A stretch of 9,130 nucleotides of DNA from Treponema sp. (GTDB lineage: Bacteria > Spirochaetota > Spirochaetia > Treponematales > Treponemataceae): assembly GCA_004554075.1 (NCBI GenBank), contig SFOB01000095.1, positions 1 to 9,130 on the forward strand, in the 5' to 3' direction. The notes under the pieces are model-generated. The model was not told where the DNA came from. It did not search any database and saw nothing but the letters and a program-made list of their open reading frames with translations. Of the stretch, positions 1 to 6,649 are shown piece by piece; position 1 is the first letter of the stretch; each line of letters starts with the position of its first letter. The position numbers and the translations under genes are program-made.

Positions 1-226
1 ATTCACCTAGAGATGTAAACATTGTTCCGCCGAGCAATGCAATAACTAAAAGAATAACGATAAGTTTTGGAAGGAATGTAAGTGTCTGCTCCTGGATAGA
101 AGTTGTTGCCTGAAAAATTGCAACGACAAGACCAACTAAAAGAGCAAGGCCCAGAACGGGTGCAACCATTGAAATAACCTGAGTAACTGCACCACGCATT
201 AAAGAAATTATTACACCAATTGACAT
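1..226 (-). CDS. fliQ: FliQ, flagellar export gate protein (3' end cut off by window edge)
   Basis: This is a small inner-membrane subunit of the flagellar type III export gate, which assembles with FliP and FliR. The frame opens at ATG 226-224 and stays open to base 1, giving 75 residues of an expected total of about 90; the C-terminus lies outside the window. Two long hydrophobic segments are visible, around residues 15-40 and 54-70, separated by a short polar hairpin (residues about 42-50, ATTSIQEQT). This two-helix pattern, with the QEQTL-F-PK stretch between the helices, is characteristic of FliQ. A strong Shine-Dalgarno sequence (GGGAGGT) lies about 6 bases before the ATG and fixes the start. 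The gene follows fliP after 25 bp, the conserved fliP-fliQ order. fliR would be expected next, beyond the left edge. Confidence 0.9.
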   Translation of the reverse strand, partial: MSIGVIISLMRGAVTQVISMVAPVLGLALLVGLVVAIFQATTSIQEQTLTFLPKLIVILLVIALLGGTMFTSLGE

Positions 227-251
227 TGCTTACCTCCCTGACTTTACGTTG

Positions 252-1091
252 TCAACGAATTACAGAATTAAATAGCTGCTGTGTCAGTAATCCCCAGCCG
301 TCTACAAGTACAAACAAAATCAATTTGAACGGCATGGAAATCTGAACTGGCGGCAACATCATCATACCCATTGCCATGAGGATGCTCGCGACGACCATAT
401 CAATTATGATAAAAGGTATATATAGAATTACACCTATCTTAAAGGCAACTGTAAGCTCATGCAGAATATACGAAGGAACAAGAATATAAGTTGGTACATC
501 TGCAAGCGTGTTAGGTTTATCTAACTTTGCCATATTCATAAACATTTTGATATAGCTTGTATCTCCTGCCATCTGCTCATACATAAACATACGGAGAGGA
601 GCTTCTGCTTCGTGATAGGCAGCCTCTATCGTAATTTCATTATTTGAAAGCGGCTTATAGGCATTGTCATAAACTTTTGTAAAGGTTGGCCACATGACAA
701 AGATTGTCATAAAGAAAGCGATTCCGTTCAAAACAGAAGTTGGCGGAACCTGCTGCAAGGAAAGAGCTCGCTTAATAAAGTCCAAAACAATCGAGAAGCG
801 CAAAAAGCAGGTAACAAGAATCAGGATGCTTGGAGCGATTGTCAGAATTGTCAAAAGTAAAAGAAGTCTTACAGAAAAAGCAACTTCTTTACCAGACTGA
901 GGCTCTGTAATCTGTATTGCAACATTAGGAACCTGAGTGCCTCTGATATTCTGATTCATCTGAGTTGTCCCCTGAGCAGGAGCGTTCGGAAAGTTTTGAT
1001 TCTGATTCTGTGCGTACAAAGGATTTACAGAAAATATTATCAGAATCGCAATGGTCAGGAATAAGATTTTTTTGCCTTTATTAAATTTCAT
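252..1091 (-). CDS. fliP: FliP, flagellar export gate protein
   Basis: This is the core subunit of the flagellar type III export gate in the inner membrane, forming the secretion pore with FliQ and FliR. From ATG 1091 it is 279 residues. Residues 1-27 form a signal peptide (MKFNKGKK, hydrophobic core, end PLYA), as is usual for FliP. Residues 28-50 are unusually rich in Gln and Asn. The family core follows: a membrane helix with TILTIAPSIL and CFLRF near 81-100, LQQVPP at 112-117, a periplasmic segment to about 205, and two C-terminal helices with HELTVAFKIG (211-220) and DGWGLL near the end. The frame also allows a GTG start at 1106 (284 residues). ATG 1091 is preferred because GGTGAGG sits 9 bases before it and the signal peptide then begins normally. 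fliO ends 4 bp upstream and fliQ starts 25 bp downstream. Slightly longer than typical FliP because of the Q/N-rich insert. Confidence 0.93.
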   Translation of the reverse strand: MKFNKGKKILFLTIAILIIFSVNPLYAQNQNQNFPNAPAQGTTQMNQNIRGTQVPNVAIQITEPQSGKEVAFSVRLLLLLTILTIAPSILILVTCFLRFSIVLDFIKRALSLQQVPPTSVLNGIAFFMTIFVMWPTFTKVYDNAYKPLSNNEITIEAAYHEAEAPLRMFMYEQMAGDTSYIKMFMNMAKLDKPNTLADVPTYILVPSYILHELTVAFKIGVILYIPFIIIDMVVASILMAMGMMMLPPVQISMPFKLILFVLVDGWGLLTQQLFNSVIR

Positions 1092-1095
1092 ATCT

Positions 1096-1725
1096 TTATT
1101 CCTCACCCGAATTATTTGAGTTTTCTACGCGGTTTGTAAAAATGTTTTCTACCTGATTTTCTTCTTCTGAGAAAACACTTTTCTGTCCGCCTTTTTTAAC
1201 AAGAAACATGTCCAGGACATCTGAGAAAGTTGCCGGCTTTTTTGTATTGTTTTTCTTATCAGCAGAAAGATTCATTGCCTTAATCAATTCATCATCATGA
1301 ATCTCTCCAAGCAAAGTTATGTTATCTTCTGTAACTCCAATAAGGTAGGCTTTATCAATAAGGGTAATTACTTCAACAGATTTTCCAGGAGCTATATTTA
1401 TATAGGCTGCACGGCGAAGGTATTCATCATCAGTTTTTACAACATTTGTTTTCTTTTTGATAAACCAGAGAACACCGTAAATAAGACCTACAACAATTAT
1501 AAGAACAACAATCATTCTTACAAACATGCCGACTGTTGACGGTCCTTTATAGCTTTGAGCTGATGAACCTGTATCGCTCGAAGCATCATCTGAGAAAACT
1601 ATTGATTCTTCTGTGATTGTAGCAGCCGACTGATCGTTAGCCGCTGTTGTAGTCTGAGAATATAATGCAAAAACTGCGGCCATAAAAACAATTACAGCCG
1701 CAAGCAGTTTTTTTGATTTTTCCAA
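1096..1725 (-). CDS. fliO: FliO (FliO/FliZ family), flagellar export gate assembly protein
   Basis: FliO is a membrane protein that helps assemble the FliP ring of the flagellar export gate. The product is 209 residues. An N-terminal hydrophobic segment (about 7-23) looks like a signal peptide or anchor. A Ser/Thr/Ala-rich periplasmic stretch (about 24-64) follows, then a second transmembrane helix (about 65-90) ending in a lysine cluster (WFIKKK). The cytoplasmic region contains the family's most recognisable part, IAPGKSVEVITL and AYLIGVTEDNITLLGEI at about 111-142. This matches the short beta-rich FliO domain. The tail after residue 160 is polar and weakly conserved in the family. The start is TTG 1725-1723, preceded by a G-rich sequence (GGGTGGGAAAG) about 5 bases upstream. 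The next ATG (Met15) would cut into the hydrophobic segment and is less likely. Location between fliY and fliP supports the call. Confidence 0.82.
   Translation of the reverse strand: MEKSKKLLAAVIVFMAAVFALYSQTTTAANDQSAATITEESIVFSDDASSDTGSSAQSYKGPSTVGMFVRMIVVLIIVVGLIYGVLWFIKKKTNVVKTDDEYLRRAAYINIAPGKSVEVITLIDKAYLIGVTEDNITLLGEIHDDELIKAMNLSADKKNNTKKPATFSDVLDMFLVKKGGQKSVFSEEENQVENIFTNRVENSNNSGEE
1101..1107 (-). promoter_or_regulatory. Ribosome binding site deciding the fliP start
   Basis: GGTGAGG on the minus strand lies 9 bases before ATG 1091 and overlaps the last codons of fliO. It includes the alternative GTG at 1106-1104 itself, which has no purine-rich site of its own upstream. This favours ATG 1091 as the fliP start and suggests coupling to termination of fliO translation. 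Confidence 0.5.
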
Positions 1726-1763
1726 TTTTCTTTCCCACCCTTAAAAAATTGGTCAATATTTGA

Positions 1764-1824
1764 TGTCATGCTGAACTTGCTTCAGCATCTATATTTGAGA
1801 TCCCGAAACAAGTTCGGGATGACA
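1764..1824 (-). repeat. Palindromic double-hairpin element between fliY and fliO
   Basis: Two perfect hairpins lie side by side. The first, at 1768-1788, has an 8-bp stem ATGCTGAA/TTCAGCAT and loop CTTGC. The second, at 1800-1820, has an 8-bp stem ATCCCGAA/TTCGGGAT and loop ACAAG. The whole element is also an imperfect inverted repeat: outer ends TGTCAT (1764-1769) and ATGACA (1819-1824) are complementary, and the two hairpins are diverged inverse copies of each other. Sequences of this type recur as small dispersed repeats in many bacterial genomes (recalled, not searched). The element begins 3 bp past the fliY stop. No run of U directly follows either hairpin on the operon strand, so a terminator is not the best reading. 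It could act as an RNA processing or stabilising site within the mRNA. Confidence 0.72.
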
Positions 1825-1827
1825 ACA

Positions 1828-3048
1828 TTAATTCAATTCTGTTACGCGCTCCATAGGAGACAGGATTTCGGTTACACGAACACCGAAGTTTTCATCGATG
1901 ACTACAACCTCACCCTTAGCAATCTTTTTATGGTTTACAAGAATATCTACAGGTTCACCGGCAAGTTTATCCAGCTCGATGATTGTACCTTCACCCATTC
2001 CAAGAATATCTTTAATGGTTTTCTTTGTACGACCAAGCTCTACAGTCATTTCCATGAATACGTCCATGATAAGACTGATGTTGCCCTGCTCGCCTGCATT
2101 CAAGCCAGCCTGTAAGTTTGGATACTGAAGCTGCTGTACGTTTGGAACATTCATTCCCATATTTACACCCATGTTCTGTGGCATTCCCATACCCATACCA
2201 CCCATAGGCATTCCCATTCCCATCTGCTGCATTCCGCCCATTGGCTGCTGCATACCCATTCCCATATTAGGCATTGCACCACCCATCTGCTGCATTCCGC
2301 CCATAGGAGCAGCCATTCCAGCTCCACCCATCTGAGCGCCACCAGCAGCGGCATTCATACCACCAAGATCTATTGGAGTAAGACCTGCATCATCAGCAGC
2401 TCCACCGCCCAAAGCCTTTGTAAGACCTTCAGCAGCATCTCCACCAATACATTCCCAGAGAGTATATGCATTTCCCTCATAAGTAAGTGGATAACTTGCA
2501 AGAACAAAGTCACCCTGAGGGAACATAATCATTGCTTTAGATTCATTTAAGGTTTCTGGAGTTCCATAGCCAAGACCAGAAGCATTTCCCTTGCTTTCAA
2601 CTTCCTGAATTTCTGCAGAAATATGTGTTGCAACAAATTCAGAAACTACAGAAAGAACCATATCATCAACTTCTGTTGCTTCTTCTGAACTTACAAGCTG
2701 GAAAATCTTAAGAGCAAACTCAGGAGCCATAAGATACAAGTGGCTTCCCTTTACACCTGCGTTGTAATCTGCATTAATTCCAATTACAACTTCAGGCAGC
2801 TTTGAAAGCACGTGGTCTCTGTTAGTCTGCTCTACCACAGGATTTTCTGTAGTAAATGTTACACTTGTTGTTTTGTTAATATTTTCTTCCAGTTTTGGCT
2901 TAAGCGCATCGGCAAGGCCCTGAAGAGTCGGGATATCAAAATGATATGTAGGACCGTTTCCTACGTGTCCAGATGAATTTAATCCGTCTATTGCAACACC
3001 CGAAAGCAATGCATCAATTTCATCCTGTGAGATAGCACCATCACTCAT
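1828..3048 (-). CDS. fliY: FliY/FliN-type flagellar motor switch protein
   Basis: This is a cytoplasmic C-ring (switch) protein of 406 residues. Residues 1-18 carry a FliM-like SQDEIDALLSG peptide, the type of motif that binds phosphorylated CheY. Residues about 30-230 resemble a CheC/FliY-like domain. A low-complexity linker rich in Met, Gly and Gln (about 236-305) contains two copies of MGGMQQMG. The C-terminal 80 residues form a FliN/SpoA domain (VELGRTKKTIKDIL, LDKLAGEPVDILVNHK, GEVVVIDENFGVRVTEI). FliN proteins are usually 100-150 residues, so the size and fusion point to FliY. In the second CheC-like motif the pattern S-x3-E is visible (SVVSE) but Ala stands where the catalytic Asn is expected, so phosphatase activity is doubtful. 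The ATG overlaps the fliM stop by 8 bp, with GGAG about 10 bases upstream, suggesting translational coupling. Often annotated fliN in Treponema. Confidence 0.92.
   Translation of the reverse strand: MSDGAISQDEIDALLSGVAIDGLNSSGHVGNGPTYHFDIPTLQGLADALKPKLEENINKTTSVTFTTENPVVEQTNRDHVLSKLPEVVIGINADYNAGVKGSHLYLMAPEFALKIFQLVSSEEATEVDDMVLSVVSEFVATHISAEIQEVESKGNASGLGYGTPETLNESKAMIMFPQGDFVLASYPLTYEGNAYTLWECIGGDAAEGLTKALGGGAADDAGLTPIDLGGMNAAAGGAQMGGAGMAAPMGGMQQMGGAMPNMGMGMQQPMGGMQQMGMGMPMGGMGMGMPQNMGVNMGMNVPNVQQLQYPNLQAGLNAGEQGNISLIMDVFMEMTVELGRTKKTIKDILGMGEGTIIELDKLAGEPVDILVNHKKIAKGEVVVIDENFGVRVTEILSPMERVTELN
2219..2304 (-). repeat. In-frame 23-bp direct repeat in the fliY linker
   Basis: An identical 23-base sequence occurs at 2219-2241 and 2282-2304, offset by 63 bases (21 codons, in frame). 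Each copy encodes MGGMQQMG. The surrounding 180 bases are made of related ATGGG/ATGCAG/GGAATG units. The array therefore encodes a Met/Gly/Gln-rich linker between the CheC-like and SpoA domains of FliY. Such in-frame repeats can change copy number by slippage without breaking the gene. Confidence 0.8.
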
Positions 3049-4078
3049 AAGTATCTTCTCCTTCTACAGAAAGCTCTTCAAACTCGTCTGACTCAACGCT
3101 TTCAATCTTTCCTGTAATTTGAACTGCCATTTTTTTACCGACAACACCTGGCTGACAGTAAAACTTTTTCTTATTTCCTACGCTAAGGGTTAATGGATCT
3201 CCTACCTTAACGCTTGAAAGACGTACAACATCACCGCAGCGCAGTGAAAGAACGTCTCGAATAGGTAAATTAATAGTTCCGATTTCTGCAACAACATCCA
3301 TATCAACTGCAGTAAGCTGCTGTTTGATAGTTCCCAGATACTGTGTAGTAGAACTCTTACGTACAGAAGAGAACCAGAACTGAGATGAAAGTTTTGAGAT
3401 AATCGGTTCAAGAACGAGGTAAGGAATACAGAAGTTCATCATTCCTTCCTCATCACCAACCTTAGTTTCCAGAGTTACAAGCACAACCATTTCTGTTGGA
3501 GGTACAATCTGTGCAAACTGAGGGTTAGTTTCTATCTGAGCAAAACGAGGACGAAGGTCAATTACCTGGGTCCAGGCTTCACGGATATTCGCAAGAATAC
3601 GAACAATAACCGTTTCCATTACTTCCTGTTCGATATCTGTAAGGTCACGGTTTTTATTTCCTGTTGTGGCACCACGTCCACCAAAAAGACGGTCAATCAT
3701 ACAGAAGGTAATTGCCGGGTCAATTTCGAGTACGGCATTTCCTTTTAAAGGATCCATATTGATTACCGCAAGAGTTGTTGGAGTTGGAATAGAACGGATA
3801 AATTCCTCATATGTCAGCTGATCTACAGAAGCAACGTGAACGTGTACAAGTGAACGCAGCTGAGCTGAAAGAGAGGTTGTTGTTAAACGCGCAAAGGTCT
3901 CGTGCATGTTCGAGACCGTACGCAGCTGTTCCTTAGAGAATTTATCAGGACGCTTGAAGTCATAAATCTTTATTTTGCGGGCACTATTGACCGGCTTAAA
4001 GTCATCTGCTTCGGTATCACCCGAACTGATGGCTGTAAGAAGCTGGTCAATTTCGTCCTGTGACAGAACTTCGTTCAT
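3041..4078 (-). CDS. fliM: FliM, flagellar motor switch protein
   Basis: FliM is the C-ring subunit that binds phosphorylated CheY and reverses motor rotation. The product is 345 residues, the normal family length. The N-terminal CheY-binding peptide LSQDEIDQLL is at 5-14. The CheC-like middle domain runs from about 45 to 230, with the conserved entry RPDKFSKEQLR (43-53) and the signature GGRG at 133-136. The SpoA domain occupies about 255-325 (VDMDVVAEIGTINLPIRDVL, then KVGDPL). An acidic tail (ESDEFEEL and following) ends the protein. The ATG at 4078 has AAAGGTGGAG a few bases upstream. fliL ends 15 bp before it and fliY overlaps its end by 8 bp, as expected for tightly coupled C-ring genes. 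No key element appears missing. Confidence 0.96.
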   Translation of the reverse strand: MNEVLSQDEIDQLLTAISSGDTEADDFKPVNSARKIKIYDFKRPDKFSKEQLRTVSNMHETFARLTTTSLSAQLRSLVHVHVASVDQLTYEEFIRSIPTPTTLAVINMDPLKGNAVLEIDPAITFCMIDRLFGGRGATTGNKNRDLTDIEQEVMETVIVRILANIREAWTQVIDLRPRFAQIETNPQFAQIVPPTEMVVLVTLETKVGDEEGMMNFCIPYLVLEPIISKLSSQFWFSSVRKSSTTQYLGTIKQQLTAVDMDVVAEIGTINLPIRDVLSLRCGDVVRLSSVKVGDPLTLSVGNKKKFYCQPGVVGKKMAVQITGKIESVESDEFEELSVEGEDTYE

Positions 4079-4093
4079 TAAACTCCACCTTTA

Positions 4094-4648
4094 TTAATTC
4101 TGCTCTATTACATCTTTCTGCTGGAAAACAACATCACGGATTCGCGAGCTCGAAAGAATCTTATCATTGATTCCGTTTTTGATTTCATTTTCCAAAGCAT
4201 CTTCGTTATTTGTATTTCTGAGCTCTGCAGCTGTCTTTCCACTAAAGTAGCGGCGAAGAAAAGCTTTAAGCTCAACTGTACGCTGAGTAATTTCTGTAGA
4301 TGTAGCTTTATCATCTTTTTTATAAGCCAAAGCAACGTCTACACGAACTGTTGCAGGAGGATCATCACATGTAGTTGTCTGGATTATTCCAAGAGAAGTA
4401 TACCAGTCGTAGATTTCACGCTGACCAGATACATATTCTTCTGATGTCGGGATTGCAGTTACCTGTGTAGAGTTCTTACTTGTAATCTTAACAGTTACAA
4501 CAACTACTACAACAATAACAATGATTGCAGCGAGTCCGATAATTATCCATTTAAGAAGACCAGACAAAAGTCCGCCAATACCACGTTTTTTTTCAGGAGC
4601 TGTGCCTGCACCACCCTCATCGAGGTTGATTTCATCATCGTCTGCCAT
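4094..4648 (-). CDS. fliL: FliL, flagellar basal body-associated protein
   Basis: FliL is a single-pass inner-membrane protein that surrounds or supports the MotA/MotB stator; in spirochaetes it affects periplasmic flagellar orientation and torque (family knowledge). The product is 184 residues. A short acidic cytoplasmic N-terminus (MADDDEINLDEG) and a basic patch (KKRG) precede a long transmembrane helix at about 30-54, dominated by Ile and Val. The periplasmic domain runs from about 60 to 184 and includes VRVDVALAYK, the ELKAFLRRYFSGKTAAEL region and a C-terminal IRDVVFQQKDVIEQ, which fit the FliL fold. GGGAGGAAT lies about 10 bases before the ATG. It sits 33 bp after motB and 15 bp before fliM, the usual position. 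Confidence 0.93.
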   Translation of the reverse strand: MADDDEINLDEGGAGTAPEKKRGIGGLLSGLLKWIIIGLAAIIVIVVVVVVTVKITSKNSTQVTAIPTSEEYVSGQREIYDWYTSLGIIQTTTCDDPPATVRVDVALAYKKDDKATSTEITQRTVELKAFLRRYFSGKTAAELRNTNNEDALENEIKNGINDKILSSSRIRDVVFQQKDVIEQN

Positions 4649-4681
4649 GTATTTTAATTCCTCCCACTAAACAATCTAACA

Positions 4682-5410
4682 TTAAAAATGCCCTTCGTCT
4701 AGGATAATAATATCCACGCGCCTGTTGTATGCACGGCCTTCTGCCGTCTCATTGGAAAACTTTGGTCTGGTGTCGGAATAACCGGCAACAGAAAAATCAT
4801 TTTCCCTTACTCCATAATCGGCTAAATAATGAAGAACATTAACAGCTCTTGTTGCAGAAAGTTCCCAATTACTAGGAAATTTTGAATTTTCTGCCACCGG
4901 AGTATTATCTGTATGACCTTCTATGCGGAATCTTCTGCCTTTTAATTCATCAGAACGGAAGAAATCTGCAAGTCTCAACAGGGTTTCACGAGTGTCATTT
5001 ATATTCAAATCTGCACTTCCCTCATCAAAGAAATTATCAGAAAGAAGAGTGATTATTAATCCGCGTTCATCACTTGTAATTGTGATTTTATTTGATTTTA
5101 CATCCGGCGCAAAAAGGCTTACTGCCTTCTTTTTTGCAAGACCTAAAGATTTTCCTTTTTCAAGAGAAGGAAGTGAGTTGATATTATTACCTAAATCAGA
5201 AAGCTGACCTGCAGACAGAGAAAGACCACCCGAAGTGGTATCGGTTTCCTGCATCTGGAGACTCTGTGTAATTGTAGCCATCTGGGTTACATCTACTTCT
5301 GAAGGGTTATAAAGCATAACGAAGAAGCAGAGCATGAGGGTAATCATGTCACCATAGGTACCAAGCCAGGCGGTTGATGGTTTTTCAGGCTGTTTCGCTT
5401 TCCTTCCCAT
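4682..5410 (-). CDS. motB: MotB, flagellar stator protein
   Basis: MotB pairs with MotA to form the ion-conducting stator and anchors it to peptidoglycan. The product is 242 residues. One transmembrane helix at about 14-34 contains the conserved proton-binding Asp at residue 21 (GTYGDMITLMLCFF). A linker or plug region of about 75 residues follows. The OmpA-like peptidoglycan-binding domain spans about 110-237, with EGHTDNTPV (164-172), NWELSATRAVNVLHYL, and the terminal NRRVDIIIL. The key Asp and the peptidoglycan motif are both present, so it should be functional. An Asp within GDM in this context suggests proton rather than sodium coupling, but that is an inference. It begins 21 bp after motA; a short AGG lies close to the ATG. 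Confidence 0.95.
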   Translation of the reverse strand: MGRKAKQPEKPSTAWLGTYGDMITLMLCFFVMLYNPSEVDVTQMATITQSLQMQETDTTSGGLSLSAGQLSDLGNNINSLPSLEKGKSLGLAKKKAVSLFAPDVKSNKITITSDERGLIITLLSDNFFDEGSADLNINDTRETLLRLADFFRSDELKGRRFRIEGHTDNTPVAENSKFPSNWELSATRAVNVLHYLADYGVRENDFSVAGYSDTRPKFSNETAEGRAYNRRVDIIILDEGHF

Positions 5411-5431
5411 TTTTACCTATCTCTTCCTTAA

Positions 5432-6214
5432 TTAGTCCTTCAAAACATCAGCTTCAATTGCTTTTCTTGAAACAGGATCAAGATAAGTAAGAAGTTTCTG
5501 AGCCATAATACGAGGGTTTTCACCGGCCTGAATGGCAAGTACACCTTCAATAATCATTTCTTTAGAACGCATTTCCTGAGCATTTTGCGCTGCAAGTTTT
5601 GTAGAGAACGGAGTAATCAACCAGTTGGCCATCATAGATCCGTACAATGTTGTGATCAAAGCAACGGCCATGTTAGGACCGAGGGAAGATTTATCTTCGA
5701 GGTTGTTCAACATACCAATAAGACCAAGTACGGTACCCATCATACCGAAACCTGGTGCGAATCCAGCCCATGCGTTGATAAGACCAATCCATTCCATATG
5801 GCGGTTTTCAACCTGTGTCATTTCATTTTCCATGATTGCACGAATGATGTTACCGTCGGTACCATCAACTACAAGACGAAGTCCCATTTTCATAAATGGA
5901 TCTTCAAGATCATCAAGACCATCTTCAAGAGCAAGAATACCTTCACGGCGGGCCTTTTCTGAAAGGGCCTGCATGTTGATTACGATGTTTTTTTCACCGA
6001 AGTCCGGAACCTTAAAAGCCTTAGCCATAATCTTAAACATACCAAGGGCTTTCTTTAAAGGAGCGGCAATGAACATGGCAAAGTAAGAACCGCCGATAGT
6101 CATGAAGACAGACGGGATATCGATAATTCCGCCTAACGTACCACCTGATGTCAATACAGACATGACAATCATGGCTGCACCACCGACAATACCTAATAAA
6201 CTCGCTATATCCAT
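5432..6214 (-). CDS. motA: MotA, flagellar stator protein
   Basis: MotA is the four-helix inner-membrane stator subunit that converts ion flow into torque on FliG. The product is 260 residues. Transmembrane helices are seen at about 3-23, 30-52, 143-170 and 180-203. The two functionally important prolines are present: Pro154 (FAPGFGMMGTVLGL) and Pro202 (NWLITPF). The large cytoplasmic loop carries the charged residues that contact the rotor, including Arg89-Arg90 and the acidic stretch EDGLDDLED (97-105). Start and stop overlap with flbD: the flbD stop TAA shares its last A with the motA ATG (TAATG). GAGG lies about 8 bases before the ATG. This arrangement implies translational coupling to flbD. 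Confidence 0.96.
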   Translation of the reverse strand: MDIASLLGIVGGAAMIVMSVLTSGGTLGGIIDIPSVFMTIGGSYFAMFIAAPLKKALGMFKIMAKAFKVPDFGEKNIVINMQALSEKARREGILALEDGLDDLEDPFMKMGLRLVVDGTDGNIIRAIMENEMTQVENRHMEWIGLINAWAGFAPGFGMMGTVLGLIGMLNNLEDKSSLGPNMAVALITTLYGSMMANWLITPFSTKLAAQNAQEMRSKEMIIEGVLAIQAGENPRIMAQKLLTYLDPVSRKAIEADVLKD

Positions 6215-6414
6215 TACAAGACCTCTTGTCTTTCAATACCAATATCTCTACGGTATTTAATGATTTTTTCAATTAGATCTTCTGGGGAATTTTTGACAAT
6301 GATTTTACGCCCCGACAGCATAGTAAGTGTCAGGTCAGGAGTAGATTCCATACTTTCAATCATGTGCGGATTCACCCAATATTTTTTCCCATCTAACCGC
6401 ATTACATCAATCAT
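6214..6414 (-). CDS. flbD: FlbD family small flagellar protein
   Basis: A 66-residue protein of the FlbD family, small soluble proteins encoded just ahead of motA in spirochaetes and some Firmicutes; their exact role is not established. Matching features are the start MIDVMRLDGKKYWVNPHMIESME, followed by a TPDLTLTMLSGRKIIV beta-rich core and a helical, charged C-terminus (EDLIEKIIKYRRDIG). An in-frame TAA lies 7 to 9 bases upstream of the ATG at 6414, so the start cannot be much earlier. No Shine-Dalgarno sequence is visible in the 14-20 bases before it, unlike every other gene in the operon. It is the first gene after a strong promoter; in well-known Treponema operons flgE precedes it, but flgE is absent here. 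Confidence 0.9.
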   Translation of the reverse strand: MIDVMRLDGKKYWVNPHMIESMESTPDLTLTMLSGRKIIVKNSPEDLIEKIIKYRRDIGIERQEVL

Positions 6415-6434
6415 ATGTTTTTATACTTACATTA

Positions 6435-6462
6435 ATTATAATCTTTTTTTTCCATATTTCAA
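6435..6462 (-). promoter_or_regulatory. Sigma-70 promoter for the flbD-motAB-fliLMYOPQ operon
   Basis: On the minus strand TTGAAA (6462-6457) is followed by a 16-bp spacer containing A8 and then a perfect TATAAT (6440-6435). This is close to the sigma-70 consensus. A start about 7 bases downstream would fall near 6428 and leave a leader of roughly 14 bases before the flbD ATG at 6414. No sigma-28-type (TAAA..GCCGATAA) pattern was seen, in keeping with the view that the spirochaete motility operon is driven by the housekeeping sigma factor. Confidence 0.7.
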
Positions 6463-6593
6463 TTATTATTTTCTTATAATTAGAAAAATATTGAAGAATT
6501 TTGCATGAATTTGACCATTTTTTTAATATTTTTTCCTGATTCTCTGGCTATAACATAATTTTAATAATTTTTTATTATATAAATAACTTTTTA

Positions 6594-6622
6594 TTACAAA
6601 ATACAGCCGCATATAGTATATT
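6594..6622 (+). promoter_or_regulatory. Candidate promoter for the response regulator gene
   Basis: TATATT at 6617-6622 has a weak -35 candidate TTACAA at 6594-6599 with a 17-bp spacer. TATAGT at 6612-6617 is an overlapping alternative -10. Transcription would start near 6629, about 20 bases before the ATG at 6650, leaving room for the AAAAGGAA ribosome binding site. The -35 match is poor, so the promoter may need an activator, possibly the regulator itself (inference). Confidence 0.35.
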
Positions 6623-6649
6623 AGACTAAGAATTAAAAGGAATGTTTAT

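Larger units (their letters stand above)
6415..6649. other. AT-rich divergent intergenic region
   Basis: These 235 bases separate the leftward flbD operon from the rightward response regulator. They are dominated by A/T runs and contain no credible ORF. Besides the promoters listed separately, a small dyad TTTTCT (6469-6474), 7 bases, AGAAAA (6482-6487) lies just upstream of the leftward -35 box. In such AT-rich DNA a 6-bp dyad can arise by chance. No sequence resembling the end of flgE is present. Confidence 0.7.

Noticed and set aside
1752..1824. Rho-independent terminator between fliY and fliO
   Set aside because: The hairpins lack an immediately following U-tract on the transcribed strand; the nearest T-rich run is well downstream, and the genes beyond belong to the same operon.
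1768..2115. Plus-strand ORF of 115 codons beginning MLNLLQHLYLRSRN
   Set aside because: Its first codons are a translation of the palindromic element and the remainder is the reverse strand of fliY. It has no ribosome binding site and no family likeness.
2163..2354. Minus-strand 63-codon ORF rich in Trp, Glu and Cys inside fliY
   Set aside because: This is the Met/Gly repeat array read in another frame; the odd composition comes from the repeat units.
5585..6086. Two overlapping plus-strand ORFs (125 and 153 codons) opposite motA
   Set aside because: They are antisense shadows of a clearly conserved gene, with compositions typical of reverse-complement translation and no recognisable domains.
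6511..6554. Plus-strand promoter with TTGACC at 6511 and TATAAC near 6549
   Set aside because: Spacing between the boxes is about 32 bp, far from the required 16-18.
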